Source of the DNA: Naumannella halotolerans
GTDB taxonomy: Bacteria > Actinomycetota > Actinomycetes > Propionibacteriales > Propionibacteriaceae
Direction: 5' to 3'
Assembly: GCF_004364645.1 (NCBI RefSeq)
Contig: NZ_SOAW01000001.1
Span: forward strand, 1,674,001-1,738,000
DNA: 64,000 bases
Shown here: positions 18,540 to 27,902 of the stretch, piece after piece
How the letters are laid out: every line of letters starts with the position of its first letter
How positions within the stretch are numbered: position 1 is the stretch's first letter
Notes under the pieces: model-generated
The model's input: only the letters and a program-made list of their open reading frames with translations
Database searches by the model: none
What the model was told of the DNA's origin: nothing
Made by a program: the position numbers and the translations under genes

Positions 18540-19193
18540 TCACCGCAGGTCCTCCTCGGTCGGACGGTGAGCCGGCTCCGGCCAGACCGGCCACCGCTGT
18601 CCTGAGGAGCCGGCAGACCCGGGGCCGTCCACCGGTCCGGCATCGATCGCCGCGGCGCCGTCGGTCACCCCCGACGCCGGCGCGTCATCGGCCGGCACCC
18701 AGGAGCTCGGGATCACCGCCGGTGGCGGCGCGTACCGTGCCCGCTGCAGCCCGATGGCCAGACCGACCAGCGCGAGTGCGGTGAGGAAGATCGCGGCCTT
18801 GGCGAGCAGGTACGGCAGGTCGACCGCCATCGCGATCCCGGTCTGCAGTCGCGGCAGGGCGGAGTCTCGGATGCCATAGGCCGAGGCAACGGCCTGCACG
18901 AGGAGGAACGCGAACCCGGTCCCGATTGCCGTACCGAGCAGGAACGCCAGATCCGCGGCTCGTGGCCGCCGACTACCACGCCACCAGGGCATGCCCACCC
19001 AGAGCACGCTGAGAACGGCCGCCGACTGCACGGCCAGCGGCAGCCAGAAGGTCTCCGGGTTGCGGTACGGCGGCAGCTGGTGGCCCAGCCACGGTGCCAC
19101 CGGACAGCAGACCAGCCAGAACGCGCCGAGTAGCCACTGCGACCACGCCGGACGCGGGCCGCCGGAACGGGTGTCGAGGTGGGTCTGCGGCAC
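18540..19193 (-). CDS. Hypothetical membrane protein, about four helices
   Basis: A 217-residue protein with about four hydrophobic segments (including WLLGAFWLVCCPVAPWLGH, LAFLLGTAIGTGFAFLLVQA and LAKAAIFLTALALVGLAIGL) and a hydrophilic C-terminal tail rich in Gly, Ala, Asp and Pro. I do not recognise a family. The GTG at 19193 was preferred over a GTG at 19214 because GGGAGG lies about ten bases before it. It converges on the csoR-like gene with 28 bp between stops. Confidence 0.7.
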   Translation of the reverse strand: MPQTHLDTRSGGPRPAWSQWLLGAFWLVCCPVAPWLGHQLPPYRNPETFWLPLAVQSAAVLSVLWVGMPWWRGSRRPRAADLAFLLGTAIGTGFAFLLVQAVASAYGIRDSALPRLQTGIAMAVDLPYLLAKAAIFLTALALVGLAIGLQRARYAPPPAVIPSSWVPADDAPASGVTDGAAAIDAGPVDGPGSAGSSGQRWPVWPEPAHRPTEEDLR

Positions 19194-19482
19194 GGATGCA
19201 TCCTCCCAGACCACGGTTGCAGACTGCGTGCTCCCCCTCGCCCGCGCTCCCCCTCGCCCCCGATCACGGTCACAGTTCCGGAGGGCGTGAAGCAGTGATT
19301 GCGACGACGCGGCCCGGTCTGCGGGACCGCCTCCTTACCACGCCATGGCCTCGCCGACGACCGTGCCTGCCGACCACCCTCAGGTGCGTAACATTTTGAT
19401 GACATGACTCCACGCCGCCGTGCGACTCGGGCAGGATGCGATGGTCCAGGGAACGTCCCAAGCAGTCCCCGAGAGGAACCAC
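19194..19482. promoter_or_regulatory. Intergenic region with probable promoter of the peptide ABC operon
   Basis: Divergent region of about 290 bp. TAACAT at 19389-19394 could be a -10 box, giving a 5' leader of about 80 nt to the GTG at 19483. No small gene or clear riboswitch is seen. Confidence 0.35.
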
Positions 19483-21141
19483 GTGACGAATCGCGCAAGG
19501 TCAACCACCCGCATCGCAGCCGGTCTGGCCGCCCTCTCGCTGGGCCTCGCCGCCTGCAGCGGCGGCGGCAGCTCCGACGGCGAGGGCGACGGCGGGGAGG
19601 ATCTGACGGTCACCAGCTCGATCAGCCAGGACGTGGACACCTTGTTGCCGATGGATGCCAATGTCGGCGACAACATCGCGGTGCTGGACGTGATCTACGA
19701 CGGGCTGGTCCGCTACGACCCCGAGACCACCGAGCCGTACCCCTACCTCGCCGAGGAGATCACCACCACCGACAACCAGGTGTGGACGATCAAGATCAAA
19801 CCGGGCACCACCTTCCACAACGGTGAACCGGTCGACGCCGAGGCCTTCGCCCGCGCCTGGAACTATGCCGCCTACGGCCCGAACGCGATGGGGAACAACT
19901 ACTTCTTCGAGCGGATCGAAGGCTACGACGACATGCAGGGCGAGTACGAGGAGGCTGACGACGGCACCGTCACCGTCGACGAGGAGCCGGCGGCCGACGA
20001 GCTCAGCGGGCTGGAGGTGGTCGATCCGCAGACCCTGCAGGTGACCCTGAACGCGCCCTTCGTCGGCTTCGACACCATGCTCGGCTACACCGGCTTCTTC
20101 CCGATCGCCCAGGCCTGCCTCGACGACATCGAGGCCTGTACCACCAAGCCGATCGGCAACGGCCCGTTCCAGGTCGAGGAATGGTCCCAGGGTCAGTCGC
20201 TGACGGCGACCAAGTACGCCGACTACACCGGTGCCGAGACCCCGAACTACGACCGGATCGAATGGGTCGAGTACGCCGGCGGTTCGGAGTGGCCGGACTT
20301 CCAGGCCGGTCTGATGGACCTGGCCGAGGCCCCCTCGGCGAACTTCACCCAGGCCTACGACGACCCGGCCCTGCAGCGTGTCGAGCGTCCCACCGCGGCG
20401 CTGACCTACCTGTCCTTCCCGCTCTACGACGACGGCCCGTGGACCGACATCGAGTTCCGCAAGGCACTGTCGATGGCGATCGACCGACAGGCCGTGATCG
20501 ATGCGGTGCTGCCCGGTCAGCGCGTACCCGCCGACTCCTGGGTGATGCCCGACGGTGTCCCCGGTGGGGTCGCCGGTACCTGTGGTGAGGCCTGCACCTT
20601 CAACCCCGAGGCCGCGAAGGCCGCACTGGAGGCTGCCGGTGGCTGGCCGGAGGGCGAGACCATGACCATCCATCTGGGGGTCGACGAGACCGAACAGGAG
20701 TTGTTCCAGGCCATCGGTGACCAGATCACCTTGAACCTCGGCATCCCCTACGAACTCGATCCCACCCCGGACTTCTTCGACCGGCGGAGCAACCGCGACT
20801 TCTCCGGCCCGTTCCGGTCCAACTGGTTCCCCGACTACCCCTTGAACGAGAACTACCTGGGCCCGGTCTATGCCAGTGACGATGCCGAGGAGGGCAACAC
20901 CAACTTCGGCTACTACAACGAGGACTTCAACAACGCGATCGCCGACGGTGATTCGGCAGCCACCCTCGACGAGGCGGTCACCAACTACCAGGAGGCCGAA
21001 CGGATCCTGGCCGAGGACTTCCCGACCGCGCCGCTGTTCTACACCAATGTCGTCCTCTTCCACAGCGACCGGGTCTCCAATGTGGTGATCGATCCGTTCA
21101 GCGGGCGGGCCAAGATGCGCCTGCTCGAGGTCACCGGCTGA
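19483..21141 (+). CDS. Peptide ABC transporter substrate-binding lipoprotein (DppA/OppA type)
   Basis: A 552-residue extracytoplasmic SBP_bac_5 protein that captures peptides or similar solutes for the permeases downstream. It has a signal peptide with lipobox LGLAAC (Cys25), a Gly/Ser/Asp spacer, then the family hallmarks VLDVIYDGLVRYDPETTEPYP and KPGTTFHNGEPVDAEAFARAW. The GTG at 19483 is the start, with GAGAGG seven bases before it. The ATG at 19420 in the same frame would put non-signal residues ahead of the signal peptide. It is the first gene of a five-gene operon. A strong hairpin follows its stop. Confidence 0.93.
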   Translation: MTNRARSTTRIAAGLAALSLGLAACSGGGSSDGEGDGGEDLTVTSSISQDVDTLLPMDANVGDNIAVLDVIYDGLVRYDPETTEPYPYLAEEITTTDNQVWTIKIKPGTTFHNGEPVDAEAFARAWNYAAYGPNAMGNNYFFERIEGYDDMQGEYEEADDGTVTVDEEPAADELSGLEVVDPQTLQVTLNAPFVGFDTMLGYTGFFPIAQACLDDIEACTTKPIGNGPFQVEEWSQGQSLTATKYADYTGAETPNYDRIEWVEYAGGSEWPDFQAGLMDLAEAPSANFTQAYDDPALQRVERPTAALTYLSFPLYDDGPWTDIEFRKALSMAIDRQAVIDAVLPGQRVPADSWVMPDGVPGGVAGTCGEACTFNPEAAKAALEAAGGWPEGETMTIHLGVDETEQELFQAIGDQITLNLGIPYELDPTPDFFDRRSNRDFSGPFRSNWFPDYPLNENYLGPVYASDDAEEGNTNFGYYNEDFNNAIADGDSAATLDEAVTNYQEAERILAEDFPTAPLFYTNVVLFHSDRVSNVVIDPFSGRAKMRLLEVTG

Positions 21142-21151
21142 GTGCCGCCCG

Positions 21152-21183
21152 CCCGCTCGCCCGGCTCCGGCCGGGCGAGCGGG
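21152..21183 (+). terminator. Intercistronic hairpin after the binding-protein gene
   Basis: A perfect 13-bp stem (CCCGCTCGCCCGG with its complement) and a 6-nt loop. Placed between the binding-protein and permease genes, it may act as a partial terminator or 3'-stabiliser that keeps binding protein in excess over permease. Confidence 0.6.
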
Positions 21184-21232
21184 CCCGGCCGGATCGTGCA
21201 TCACCAACCTCGTGGGGAGTCGTCGGTAACCG

Positions 21233-22237
21233 ATGGGACGTTATGTCGCCAGACGCCTGTTGCAGGGTCTGTTCACACTGTTCGCGGTGCTGGCACTGCT
21301 GCACCTGTTGACCACCCTGGCCATCCAGTTGAACGGCAACCCGGCACTGGCCTTCTTCGGCGAGCGGGTTCCGTCGGCGGCCCAGTTGCAGGCGGTCGAG
21401 GAACGTTACGGGCTGGACGATCCCTGTTTCGAGCAACCCGGCAATCCCTGTGTCATGCCGTTCGTCGAACGACTCGGCGACTACGCCCGGGGTGACTTCG
21501 GCACCGACCTGCGCGGACGCCCGGTGACCGAGATCGTCGCCGCAGCCGCCCCCAACACCCTGCGGCTGTTCGTCGTGGTCACCCTCACCTGGCTGGTGAT
21601 CGGGATGACCCTGGGTTCGGTCGCCGCCCGGTTCCGCGGGAAACCGGCCGACCACGGCATCCGCGCCGGCTCAATCCTGATCGACGCCTTCCCGGTGTTC
21701 GTGATGCTGCTGGTCTACAAACTGGTGATCGCCGTCCCCGTGTTCACCTGGGCGCGGGACACCTTCGGCGCCACCTCCTTCGCCGCCTTGTTGTTCCGGC
21801 CGTCGTTCTCCCCCGATGCGCCATGGGCGACCACCATCGTCCCGGGCATCCTGCTGGGGTTGGCCGGTTCGGCCGCCTTCATCCGCCTCGTCCGGGCCGC
21901 CCAGTTGGAGAACTACGGCGCCGAGCACGTCCGTACCGCCCGCGCGAAGGGCCTGCGCGAGCGGGACGTGGTGGTCTCCCATGTGGTCCGCAACTCCTCC
22001 ATCCCGGTCGTCACCGCCGTCGGCTTCGTCTTCACCGAGGCCTTGTCCGGGGCGGTGATCACCGAGGGACTGATGAACATCTACGGAATGGGTGGTGTGC
22101 TCTGGGGCGCCGTCGCCGGCTCCGATGTCTCGGTGGTGATCGGCATCGTCACCCTGCTGGCCGTGATCACCGTCCTGGTCCTGATCTTGGTCGACCTGGC
22201 CTATGCGGCCCTGGACCCGAGGATCCGCTTTGACTGA
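21233..22237 (+). CDS. Peptide ABC transporter permease (DppB type)
   Basis: A 334-residue inner-membrane permease with six helices. The N-terminus YVARRLLQGLFTLFAVLALLHL is typical of DppB. The EAA loop that contacts the ATPases reads NYGAEHVRTARAKGLRERDVV. The C-terminal half contains VGFVFTEALSGAVITEGLM and ends at 22237, overlapping the TTG start of the next permease. It forms the channel with the DppC-like protein and imports peptides bound by the lipoprotein upstream. Confidence 0.92.
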   Translation: MGRYVARRLLQGLFTLFAVLALLHLLTTLAIQLNGNPALAFFGERVPSAAQLQAVEERYGLDDPCFEQPGNPCVMPFVERLGDYARGDFGTDLRGRPVTEIVAAAAPNTLRLFVVVTLTWLVIGMTLGSVAARFRGKPADHGIRAGSILIDAFPVFVMLLVYKLVIAVPVFTWARDTFGATSFAALLFRPSFSPDAPWATTIVPGILLGLAGSAAFIRLVRAAQLENYGAEHVRTARAKGLRERDVVVSHVVRNSSIPVVTAVGFVFTEALSGAVITEGLMNIYGMGGVLWGAVAGSDVSVVIGIVTLLAVITVLVLILVDLAYAALDPRIRFD

Positions 22238-23156
22238 CCCCACCCTCACCTCCCCCGACATCCCCGTCGCACCGGCCTCCCGCAGCCTGTGGTCGGATGC
22301 CTGGCGGAACCTGCGCAAACGCCCGTCGGTGATCATCGCCACGATGATCATCGCCTTGTTCACCGTGGTGGCCATCGCCCCGGGTCTGTTCACCTCCACC
22401 GATCCCCGTCGCTGTGACGTCTCCCAGTCACGACTCCCCCCGCAGGGATTCGGCGGCCTCCATCCCCTGGGCACCAACACCCGTGGCTGCGATCTGTACG
22501 CCCAGGTGATCCACGGCGCCCAGCCGTCGTTGCTGCTGGCACTGGTCGTGGTCACCTGCTCGGTGATCATCGGCCTGATCCTGGGCACGCTGTCGGGCTA
22601 CTACCTGGGCTGGGTGGATGCGATCGTCTCCCGGGTGGTGGAGGTCTTCCTGGTGATCCCGCTGTTGCTCGGTGCACTGCTCCTGTTGTCGCTGTTCCGC
22701 AATGTGCAGCTCGGCACCGGCCAGCTGGCCAGCATCGCCCAACCCGCGATCGTGCTGACCCTGTTCGGCTGGATGACCTACACCCGCTACGTCCGGGCGA
22801 GTGTGCTGGAGACGAAGAGCCTGGACTACGTGATGGCGGCGAAGGTGCTCGGCGCCTCCGATCTACGGGTGATGGCCCGGCACATCCTGCCGAACGCACT
22901 CGGCCCGGTGACCGCCCTGGTGCCGACCGCGGTCGCCACCGTGATCGGCACCGAGGCCGTGCTGGCCTACCTTGGCATCGGGGTACGGCCGCCCGCCGTC
23001 AGCTGGGGTGTGTTGATCAACGAGGGGTCGGAATGGTTCGCCGCCGGTACGCACTACCTGCTGCTCGCCCCGCTACTCTGCCTGCTCGCCACCGTGCTGG
23101 CCTTCGTCGTCCTCGGCGATGCCCTGCGCGATGCCCTGGACCCGAAGCTGAGGTGA
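22230..23156 (+). CDS. Peptide ABC transporter permease (DppC type)
   Basis: A 308-residue permease with a cytoplasmic N-terminus, the first helix VIIATMIIALFTVVAIAPGLF, the DppC-type periplasmic loop with DPRRCDVSQS and HPLGTNTRGCDLYAQVIHGA, and the EAA motif DYVMAAKVLGASDLRVMARHILPN. The start is read as TTG at 22230, preceded by GAGGA and overlapping the upstream stop by 8 bp. An ATG at 22203 lies inside the previous gene and lacks a ribosome site. It is translationally coupled to its neighbours. Confidence 0.92.
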   Translation: MTDPTLTSPDIPVAPASRSLWSDAWRNLRKRPSVIIATMIIALFTVVAIAPGLFTSTDPRRCDVSQSRLPPQGFGGLHPLGTNTRGCDLYAQVIHGAQPSLLLALVVVTCSVIIGLILGTLSGYYLGWVDAIVSRVVEVFLVIPLLLGALLLLSLFRNVQLGTGQLASIAQPAIVLTLFGWMTYTRYVRASVLETKSLDYVMAAKVLGASDLRVMARHILPNALGPVTALVPTAVATVIGTEAVLAYLGIGVRPPAVSWGVLINEGSEWFAAGTHYLLLAPLLCLLATVLAFVVLGDALRDALDPKLR

Positions 23157-23160
23157 GCAG

Positions 23161-24165
23161 ATGACCGAGACGACCGGGCCCCACGAACCGGCCCCGAACA
23201 CCACCAAGACCCTGCTGCAGGTGCAGGACCTGGTGGTCGACTTCCGCAGCGTCGACGGCACCTTCCGTGCCGTCGACGGCATCAGCTGGGATCTGCGTCA
23301 GGGTGAGACCCTGGCCATCGTCGGCGAATCCGGATCGGGCAAGTCGGTCAGCTCGTTGGCGGTGATGGGGCTGCTGTCCACCCCGCCGGCGGTCATCTCC
23401 GGCCATGCCGTCTTCGACGGCACCGATCTGCTGGCGTTGCCGCGGGCCGAGCACCGCCGCTACTGCGGCGAGCGGATCGCGATGGTCTTCCAGGACGCCC
23501 TGGCAGCCCTCAATCCGGTCTACACCGTCGGCCGCCAGCTGGCCGAGCCCTTGGTGAAACGGCGGGGGATGTCACGCTCCGACGCCCGCAGACGGGCGGT
23601 CGAACTGCTCGATCTGGTCCGGGTGCCCGACGCGGCGAACCGGGTGGATGCCTACCCCCACCAGTTCTCCGGCGGGATGCGGCAGCGGGTGATGATCGCG
23701 ATGTCCCTGGCCCTGGACCCGGATGTGCTGATCGCCGACGAACCGACCACCGCACTCGATGTCACCGTCCAGTCCCAGGTCCTCGACCTGCTCGCCGAGA
23801 TCCAGACCGAACGGCAGATGGCCATGGTGTTGATCACCCACGATCTCGGCGTGGTCGCCGGGGTCGCGGACCGGGTGAGTGTGATGCACGGCGGGCATGT
23901 GCTGGAAGCCGGCGGGGTGACCGACATCTTCGACTCCCCTGCCCATCCCTACACCGAGGCGCTGCTGGCAGCCGTACCCCGGTTGGTGCTGCCGCCGGGC
24001 ACCGATCCCGACGCCGATCTGCCGGTCGTGAACTGGCGCCCCGATCCGTCGGTACGGCCGGTGCTGCGGCAACTCGGCCCCGACCACTGGGTGGCCGAGG
24101 AGGCCCGTCCGGCAACGGCTGCGGCCCCGGCCGGCGCCGATCGGACCGGAGGTGACGATGTCTGA
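23161..24165 (+). CDS. Peptide ABC transporter ATPase (DppD type)
   Basis: A 334-residue ATPase energising peptide import. It has Walker A GESGSGKS (55-62), the signature FSGGMRQRV, Walker B VLIADEPTTALD, and the H-loop LITHDLGVV. The C-terminal oligopeptide/dipeptide extension (about 240-334) carries YTEALLAAVPR. It overlaps the next ATPase gene by 8 bp. Five residues of intergenic DNA separate it from the permease. No defect is seen. Confidence 0.93.
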   Translation: MTETTGPHEPAPNTTKTLLQVQDLVVDFRSVDGTFRAVDGISWDLRQGETLAIVGESGSGKSVSSLAVMGLLSTPPAVISGHAVFDGTDLLALPRAEHRRYCGERIAMVFQDALAALNPVYTVGRQLAEPLVKRRGMSRSDARRRAVELLDLVRVPDAANRVDAYPHQFSGGMRQRVMIAMSLALDPDVLIADEPTTALDVTVQSQVLDLLAEIQTERQMAMVLITHDLGVVAGVADRVSVMHGGHVLEAGGVTDIFDSPAHPYTEALLAAVPRLVLPPGTDPDADLPVVNWRPDPSVRPVLRQLGPDHWVAEEARPATAAAPAGADRTGGDDV

Positions 24166-25078
24166 CCCAGAACCCACCGCGTCGGCCCAGGACCCGACCG
24201 CCCAGGAACCGACCGCCGCAGCACCCGGTCGGGCCTCGGTCGCGACCCCCGAGTCCGATCCGGTGCTCGAGATACGCCATCTGGTGAAGACCTATCCGGT
24301 CGGACGCGGCCTGTTCGGCCGCGCCCGGGGGGAGATCCCGGCGGTCCAGGATGTGTCCTTGACGCTGCAGCGCGGCCGTACCCTCGGCGTGGTCGGCGAA
24401 TCCGGTTCGGGCAAGTCGACCGTGGCGAAGATCCTGGTCGGGGTGGAGAAACCGACCTCCGGGCAGGTGTTGCTGGAGGGCTCCGACATCACCGCGATGA
24501 CCCGTTCCGACCGGCACGCGCTGCGGAACAAGGTGCAGATGATCTTCCAGGATCCCTACACCTCGTTGAACCCGCGGATGTCGGTCGGCGACATCATCGG
24601 GGAGGCCTACACCCTGCATCCCGATGCCGTGGGGCCGGCCGGCAAGCGAGCCTCTGTGGACGAGATGCTGGAGCTGGTCGGGCTCAGCCCCGACCATCGT
24701 CACCGCTACCCGCACCAGTTCTCCGGAGGACAGCGCCAGCGGATCGGGATCGCCCGGGCGCTGGCGGTGAAACCGGAGGTGCTGATCTGCGACGAACCGG
24801 TCTCGGCACTCGACGTCTCGATCCAGGGGCAGGTGATCAACCTGCTGCGCCGACTGCAACGCGAGCTCGGCCTCACCTACCTGTTCATCGCCCACGACCT
24901 GGCCGTGGTCCGCAGCATCGCCCATGAGGTGGCGGTGATGCACCGGGGCAAGGTGGTCGAATCCGGGCCCCGGGACCAGCTCTACGACACACCCGCCCAC
25001 GACTACACCAAGTCGCTGCTGGCCGCGGTCCCCGAACCGGATCCGAGACGTCGGCGCCGCCCGATCGTTCGCCGTTGA
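24158..25078 (+). CDS. Peptide ABC transporter ATPase (DppF type)
   Basis: A 306-residue second ATPase of the importer, with Walker A GESGSGKST, the signature FSGGQRQRIGIARAL, Walker B VLICDEPVSALD, H-loop IAHDLAVV and the C-terminal DYTKSLLAAVPEP. The start is the ATG at 24158, which has GGAGGTG four bases upstream. A GTG two codons earlier is less likely. It ends the five-gene transporter operon. The next gene starts 79 bp on. Confidence 0.93.
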   Translation: MSDPEPTASAQDPTAQEPTAAAPGRASVATPESDPVLEIRHLVKTYPVGRGLFGRARGEIPAVQDVSLTLQRGRTLGVVGESGSGKSTVAKILVGVEKPTSGQVLLEGSDITAMTRSDRHALRNKVQMIFQDPYTSLNPRMSVGDIIGEAYTLHPDAVGPAGKRASVDEMLELVGLSPDHRHRYPHQFSGGQRQRIGIARALAVKPEVLICDEPVSALDVSIQGQVINLLRRLQRELGLTYLFIAHDLAVVRSIAHEVAVMHRGKVVESGPRDQLYDTPAHDYTKSLLAAVPEPDPRRRRRPIVRR

Positions 25079-25157
25079 GTCCCGGGTTTCGCCGCTCAGA
25101 TCCGGTACCGACGCGCTACGGTCGCCGAGGAAGAACCACCCCGATTCGAGGAGGATC

Positions 25158-25898
25158 GTGACGCAGCAGAGGACCACCCCGACGGTGCTGGTGGTGGAGA
25201 ACTCCGCCGGCAGCGGACCCGGCCGCCTGCTGGACTTCCTGGCCGATGCCGGGGTGCGGACACAGGTGGTCCGGGTGCACGCCGGTGAGCCGCTGCCCGC
25301 TGCCGCCGAGGTGGAGGGGATCGTACTGCTCGGGGGCGGGCTGTTGCCCGACCAGGATCACGACCACCCGTTCCTGCCCGCCGAGCGGGCACTGGCCCGG
25401 GAGGCGATCGATCACGGTGTGCCCCTGCTCGGCATCTGTCTGGGGATGCAGTTGCTGGCCCATGTCACCGAGGGAGTGGTGACGGCGAAGTCGGGTGAGA
25501 CCGAGCGTGGTTCGACCGCGATCCGGCTGCTGCCCGCGGCTGCGGAGGATCCGCTCTTCGGCTCCCTGGGCTCGCGGCTGCAGATGGTGCAGAACCATCA
25601 GGACAGTGTCACCACTGCCCCACCGTCGGCCGTCGTCCTGGCCGATTCGGATTCCTGCACCGTGCAGGCCTTCCGGATCGGTGAGAGCGCCTGGGGTGTG
25701 CAGTTCCATCCCGAGGTCGGCGCCGAGCGACTCCTGCGCTGGGACGAGTCGGCGATGAGCCCGGCGGGCCTGAACCGAGAACAGATGTATGCCGAGGCGC
25801 TGGCCCACGAGGAGGCCAACCAACGTCAGTCCCGTGCCCTGATCGGTGCCTTCGCCGCCCGGGTACGCGAACATGCCGAACACGGAGGGTCCCGATGA
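25158..25898 (+). CDS. Class I glutamine amidotransferase-like protein
   Basis: A 246-residue stand-alone GATase1 domain with nucleophile Cys94 in GICLGMQLL and the His184-Pro-Glu186 dyad in GVQFHPEV. It presumably hydrolyses a gamma-glutamyl or amide bond, or supplies ammonia to a partner. The GTG at 25158 has GAGGAGG six bases upstream. It overlaps the start of the serine hydrolase gene by 4 bp (25895-25898), so the two are co-translated. Position behind a peptide importer suggests peptide or gamma-glutamyl compound breakdown, which is an inference. Confidence 0.87.
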   Translation: MTQQRTTPTVLVVENSAGSGPGRLLDFLADAGVRTQVVRVHAGEPLPAAAEVEGIVLLGGGLLPDQDHDHPFLPAERALAREAIDHGVPLLGICLGMQLLAHVTEGVVTAKSGETERGSTAIRLLPAAAEDPLFGSLGSRLQMVQNHQDSVTTAPPSAVVLADSDSCTVQAFRIGESAWGVQFHPEVGAERLLRWDESAMSPAGLNREQMYAEALAHEEANQRQSRALIGAFAARVREHAEHGGSR

Positions 25899-26677
25899 CC
25901 GATCAGGAGGGGCGCGTCGCCCATCACATCGTCCGCGCCGACGGGCGGGTGCTGAGCAGCCGTCGGGCCACCGCGCAGTTCTACGCCGCCAGCACCGTCA
26001 AACTCGCCGTGCTCGCCGCGCTCGCCCGCGAAGTGGCGCAGGGTACGGCCGATCTGGCTGACACCCTGCCGAGCCAGGACACCTTCAGCTCGGTGGTCGA
26101 CGGCGCCCCCGACTACCGGCTGATCCCCGATGACGTCGACCACGGTATGCCGGCGCCGGGCGAACCGATGACCCTGGCCGAACTCGCCCGGCGGATGATC
26201 GTCATCTCCTCCAACGAGGCGACGAACATCCTCTTCGCCCGGCTCGGCCAGCCGGCCGTGGGCCAGGTGCTCAGCGATGCCGGCGCCGAGGGGGTCAGCA
26301 TGGGCCGCCAGTACGGTGACTTCGCTGCCGCGAAGCAGCTCGGGCCGGTGAACCTGGTCAGCGCAGCGGGGCTGACCTCGCTGATGTCGGCGGTGATCAC
26401 CGGCCGGCTGTGCCCCGACCCGAACCTGAACGCCTGGATGATCGGGCTGTTGGAGGCCCAGGAGTTCCCCGCGCTCTCACGCTCGCTGCCCGCCGGTGTC
26501 CGCTGGGGCAGCAAATCGGGTTCGGTCGACGGCGTCCGCCACGATTTCGCCTTCTTCGGTGAGCCGGGCCCCGATGCGCTGGTGGTGGCGGTCTGCACCT
26601 CCGGCTACGAACACGAGGCGGCCGGGGAGTTGATCACCGCCATCGGCGCGGCCGCCTACGGCCTGGCCGGCGTCTGA
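25895..26677 (+). CDS. Class A beta-lactamase-like serine hydrolase
   Basis: A 260-residue member of the serine beta-lactamase/transpeptidase fold with Ser33-x-x-Lys36 (STVK), Ser105-Ser-Asn107 in the SDN position and Lys207-Ser-Gly209 in the KTG position. There is no signal peptide, so it probably acts in the cytoplasm. That makes a classic secreted resistance enzyme unlikely and a peptidase or amidase acting on imported material more plausible. It is translationally coupled to the amidotransferase gene and overlaps the end of the convergent MFS gene by 22 bp. Confidence 0.82.
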   Translation: MTDQEGRVAHHIVRADGRVLSSRRATAQFYAASTVKLAVLAALAREVAQGTADLADTLPSQDTFSSVVDGAPDYRLIPDDVDHGMPAPGEPMTLAELARRMIVISSNEATNILFARLGQPAVGQVLSDAGAEGVSMGRQYGDFAAAKQLGPVNLVSAAGLTSLMSAVITGRLCPDPNLNAWMIGLLEAQEFPALSRSLPAGVRWGSKSGSVDGVRHDFAFFGEPGPDALVVAVCTSGYEHEAAGELITAIGAAAYGLAGV

Positions 26678-27846
26678 GCCGCCGACTTCCGTACCTGGCC
26701 GAGGCTCAGCGCGGCCGCGGCGAGACCGGCCAGCACCGGCACCAGCAGACCCGCCCGCAGGTCCCAGACCTGCGCCAGCACACCGACCGTCGGCGAGGCG
26801 ACCAGGAAGCCGAGCCGCATCGTCCAGCTGATCACCGCCACCCCGGTCGCCTCGGCCAGCCCGGGAATCCGGCCGGCTGCGGCGAAGGCCGCCGGAATCA
26901 GCGTCGCAGTACCGAATCCGCTGATCCCGAAGCCGAGCAGCCCGACCGCGGGATGGGTGGCGGTCATCGCGACCACCGAGCCGAGGGCGATCAGCACCCC
27001 GCCGAGGGCGGCGACCCGGTCCCGGCCCCAGCGGTTGGTCATCGGGTCCCCGGCGAAGCGGCCGATGCACTGGGCCGCCAGCACCACCGACAACCCGGCC
27101 CCGGCCAATGCCAGGCCGGCCCCGGTCTCCCGCACGAGATAGAGCGGCACCCAGTTGTTCGACACGTCCTCGACCAGGATCCCGCAGATCGCCAGGCCGA
27201 TGATCGGCGCCAGCAGCCAGCGGGCACGCGGGCGTACCGTACCCGGCTCGGTGACCGCGGGAACCGGTTGCGACACCGTACCGGCGGGTACGTGAGCCAG
27301 CACACTGCCGAGCACCGCCAGTGCCCCGAAGACGATGCCGTTGATCATCATCTGGGTGGCGATCGGCAGCTGGATCGCCGCTGCCCCGGCGCCGAGCAGT
27401 CCGCCCAGGGCGGCACCGACGCTCCACAGCGCGTGCATCGAGTTGAGCACCGATCGTCCCTGCCACTGCTCGACCAGCACCCCTTGGACATTCTGTGCCG
27501 AGTCGACCAGTCCGTCACAGGCACCGGCCACTGCCATCGCCACGGCGAACCCGGCGACCACCGGGCTGAGGGTGGCCATCGAGGCAGCGACGGCCATCAG
27601 CAGGGCCCCGACCGCGGCCACCCAGGGAGCGCCGAAGCGACGGATCACCGACGGCGCCACCATGGTGGCGAGGATCGCCCCGGCAGGAATGGAGACGACC
27701 AACAGGCCGAAGGCGGCATCGGTGAGCCGGTAGAACTCCTTGATCTCGGGGTAGCGCGGCAACAGCGCACAGAGCAGTGCACCGTTGGTGAAGAACATCA
27801 AGGAGACACCGATCCGGGCACGTAGCGGTGTGTGGTGGGCAGGCAC
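26656..27846 (-). CDS. MFS transporter
   Basis: A 396-residue major facilitator protein with about twelve helices. It starts MPAHHTPLRARIGVSLMFFTNGALLCALLP, resembling the FucP/YbjJ-like subgroup with the N-terminal TNG motif. The GTG at 27846 follows TAGGTT by six bases, suggesting a leaderless mRNA. It is divergent from the nitrilase gene (56 bp apart) and convergent with the serine hydrolase. The substrate is unknown. Confidence 0.87.
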   Translation of the reverse strand: MPAHHTPLRARIGVSLMFFTNGALLCALLPRYPEIKEFYRLTDAAFGLLVVSIPAGAILATMVAPSVIRRFGAPWVAAVGALLMAVAASMATLSPVVAGFAVAMAVAGACDGLVDSAQNVQGVLVEQWQGRSVLNSMHALWSVGAALGGLLGAGAAAIQLPIATQMMINGIVFGALAVLGSVLAHVPAGTVSQPVPAVTEPGTVRPRARWLLAPIIGLAICGILVEDVSNNWVPLYLVRETGAGLALAGAGLSVVLAAQCIGRFAGDPMTNRWGRDRVAALGGVLIALGSVVAMTATHPAVGLLGFGISGFGTATLIPAAFAAAGRIPGLAEATGVAVISWTMRLGFLVASPTVGVLAQVWDLRAGLLVPVLAGLAAAALSLGQVRKSAAQTPARP

Positions 27847-27890
27847 CTGTCGAACCTACGGGGTCGGTGACGGTGGGTGCATCCCGGCCG

Positions 27891-27896
27891 TAGAAT
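27891..27896 (+). promoter_or_regulatory. -10 box of the nitrilase gene, leaderless
   Basis: TAGAAT lies six bases before the GTG at 27903. GTGACG, 18 bp upstream of it, could be the -35 element. Confidence 0.55.
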
Positions 27897-27902
27897 CCGA
27901 AC

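Noticed and set aside
25895-26677. Beta-lactam resistance gene
   Set aside because: It has the fold motifs but no signal peptide, and Ser-Ser-Asn replaces Ser-Asp-Asn. Context points to peptide metabolism rather than drug resistance.
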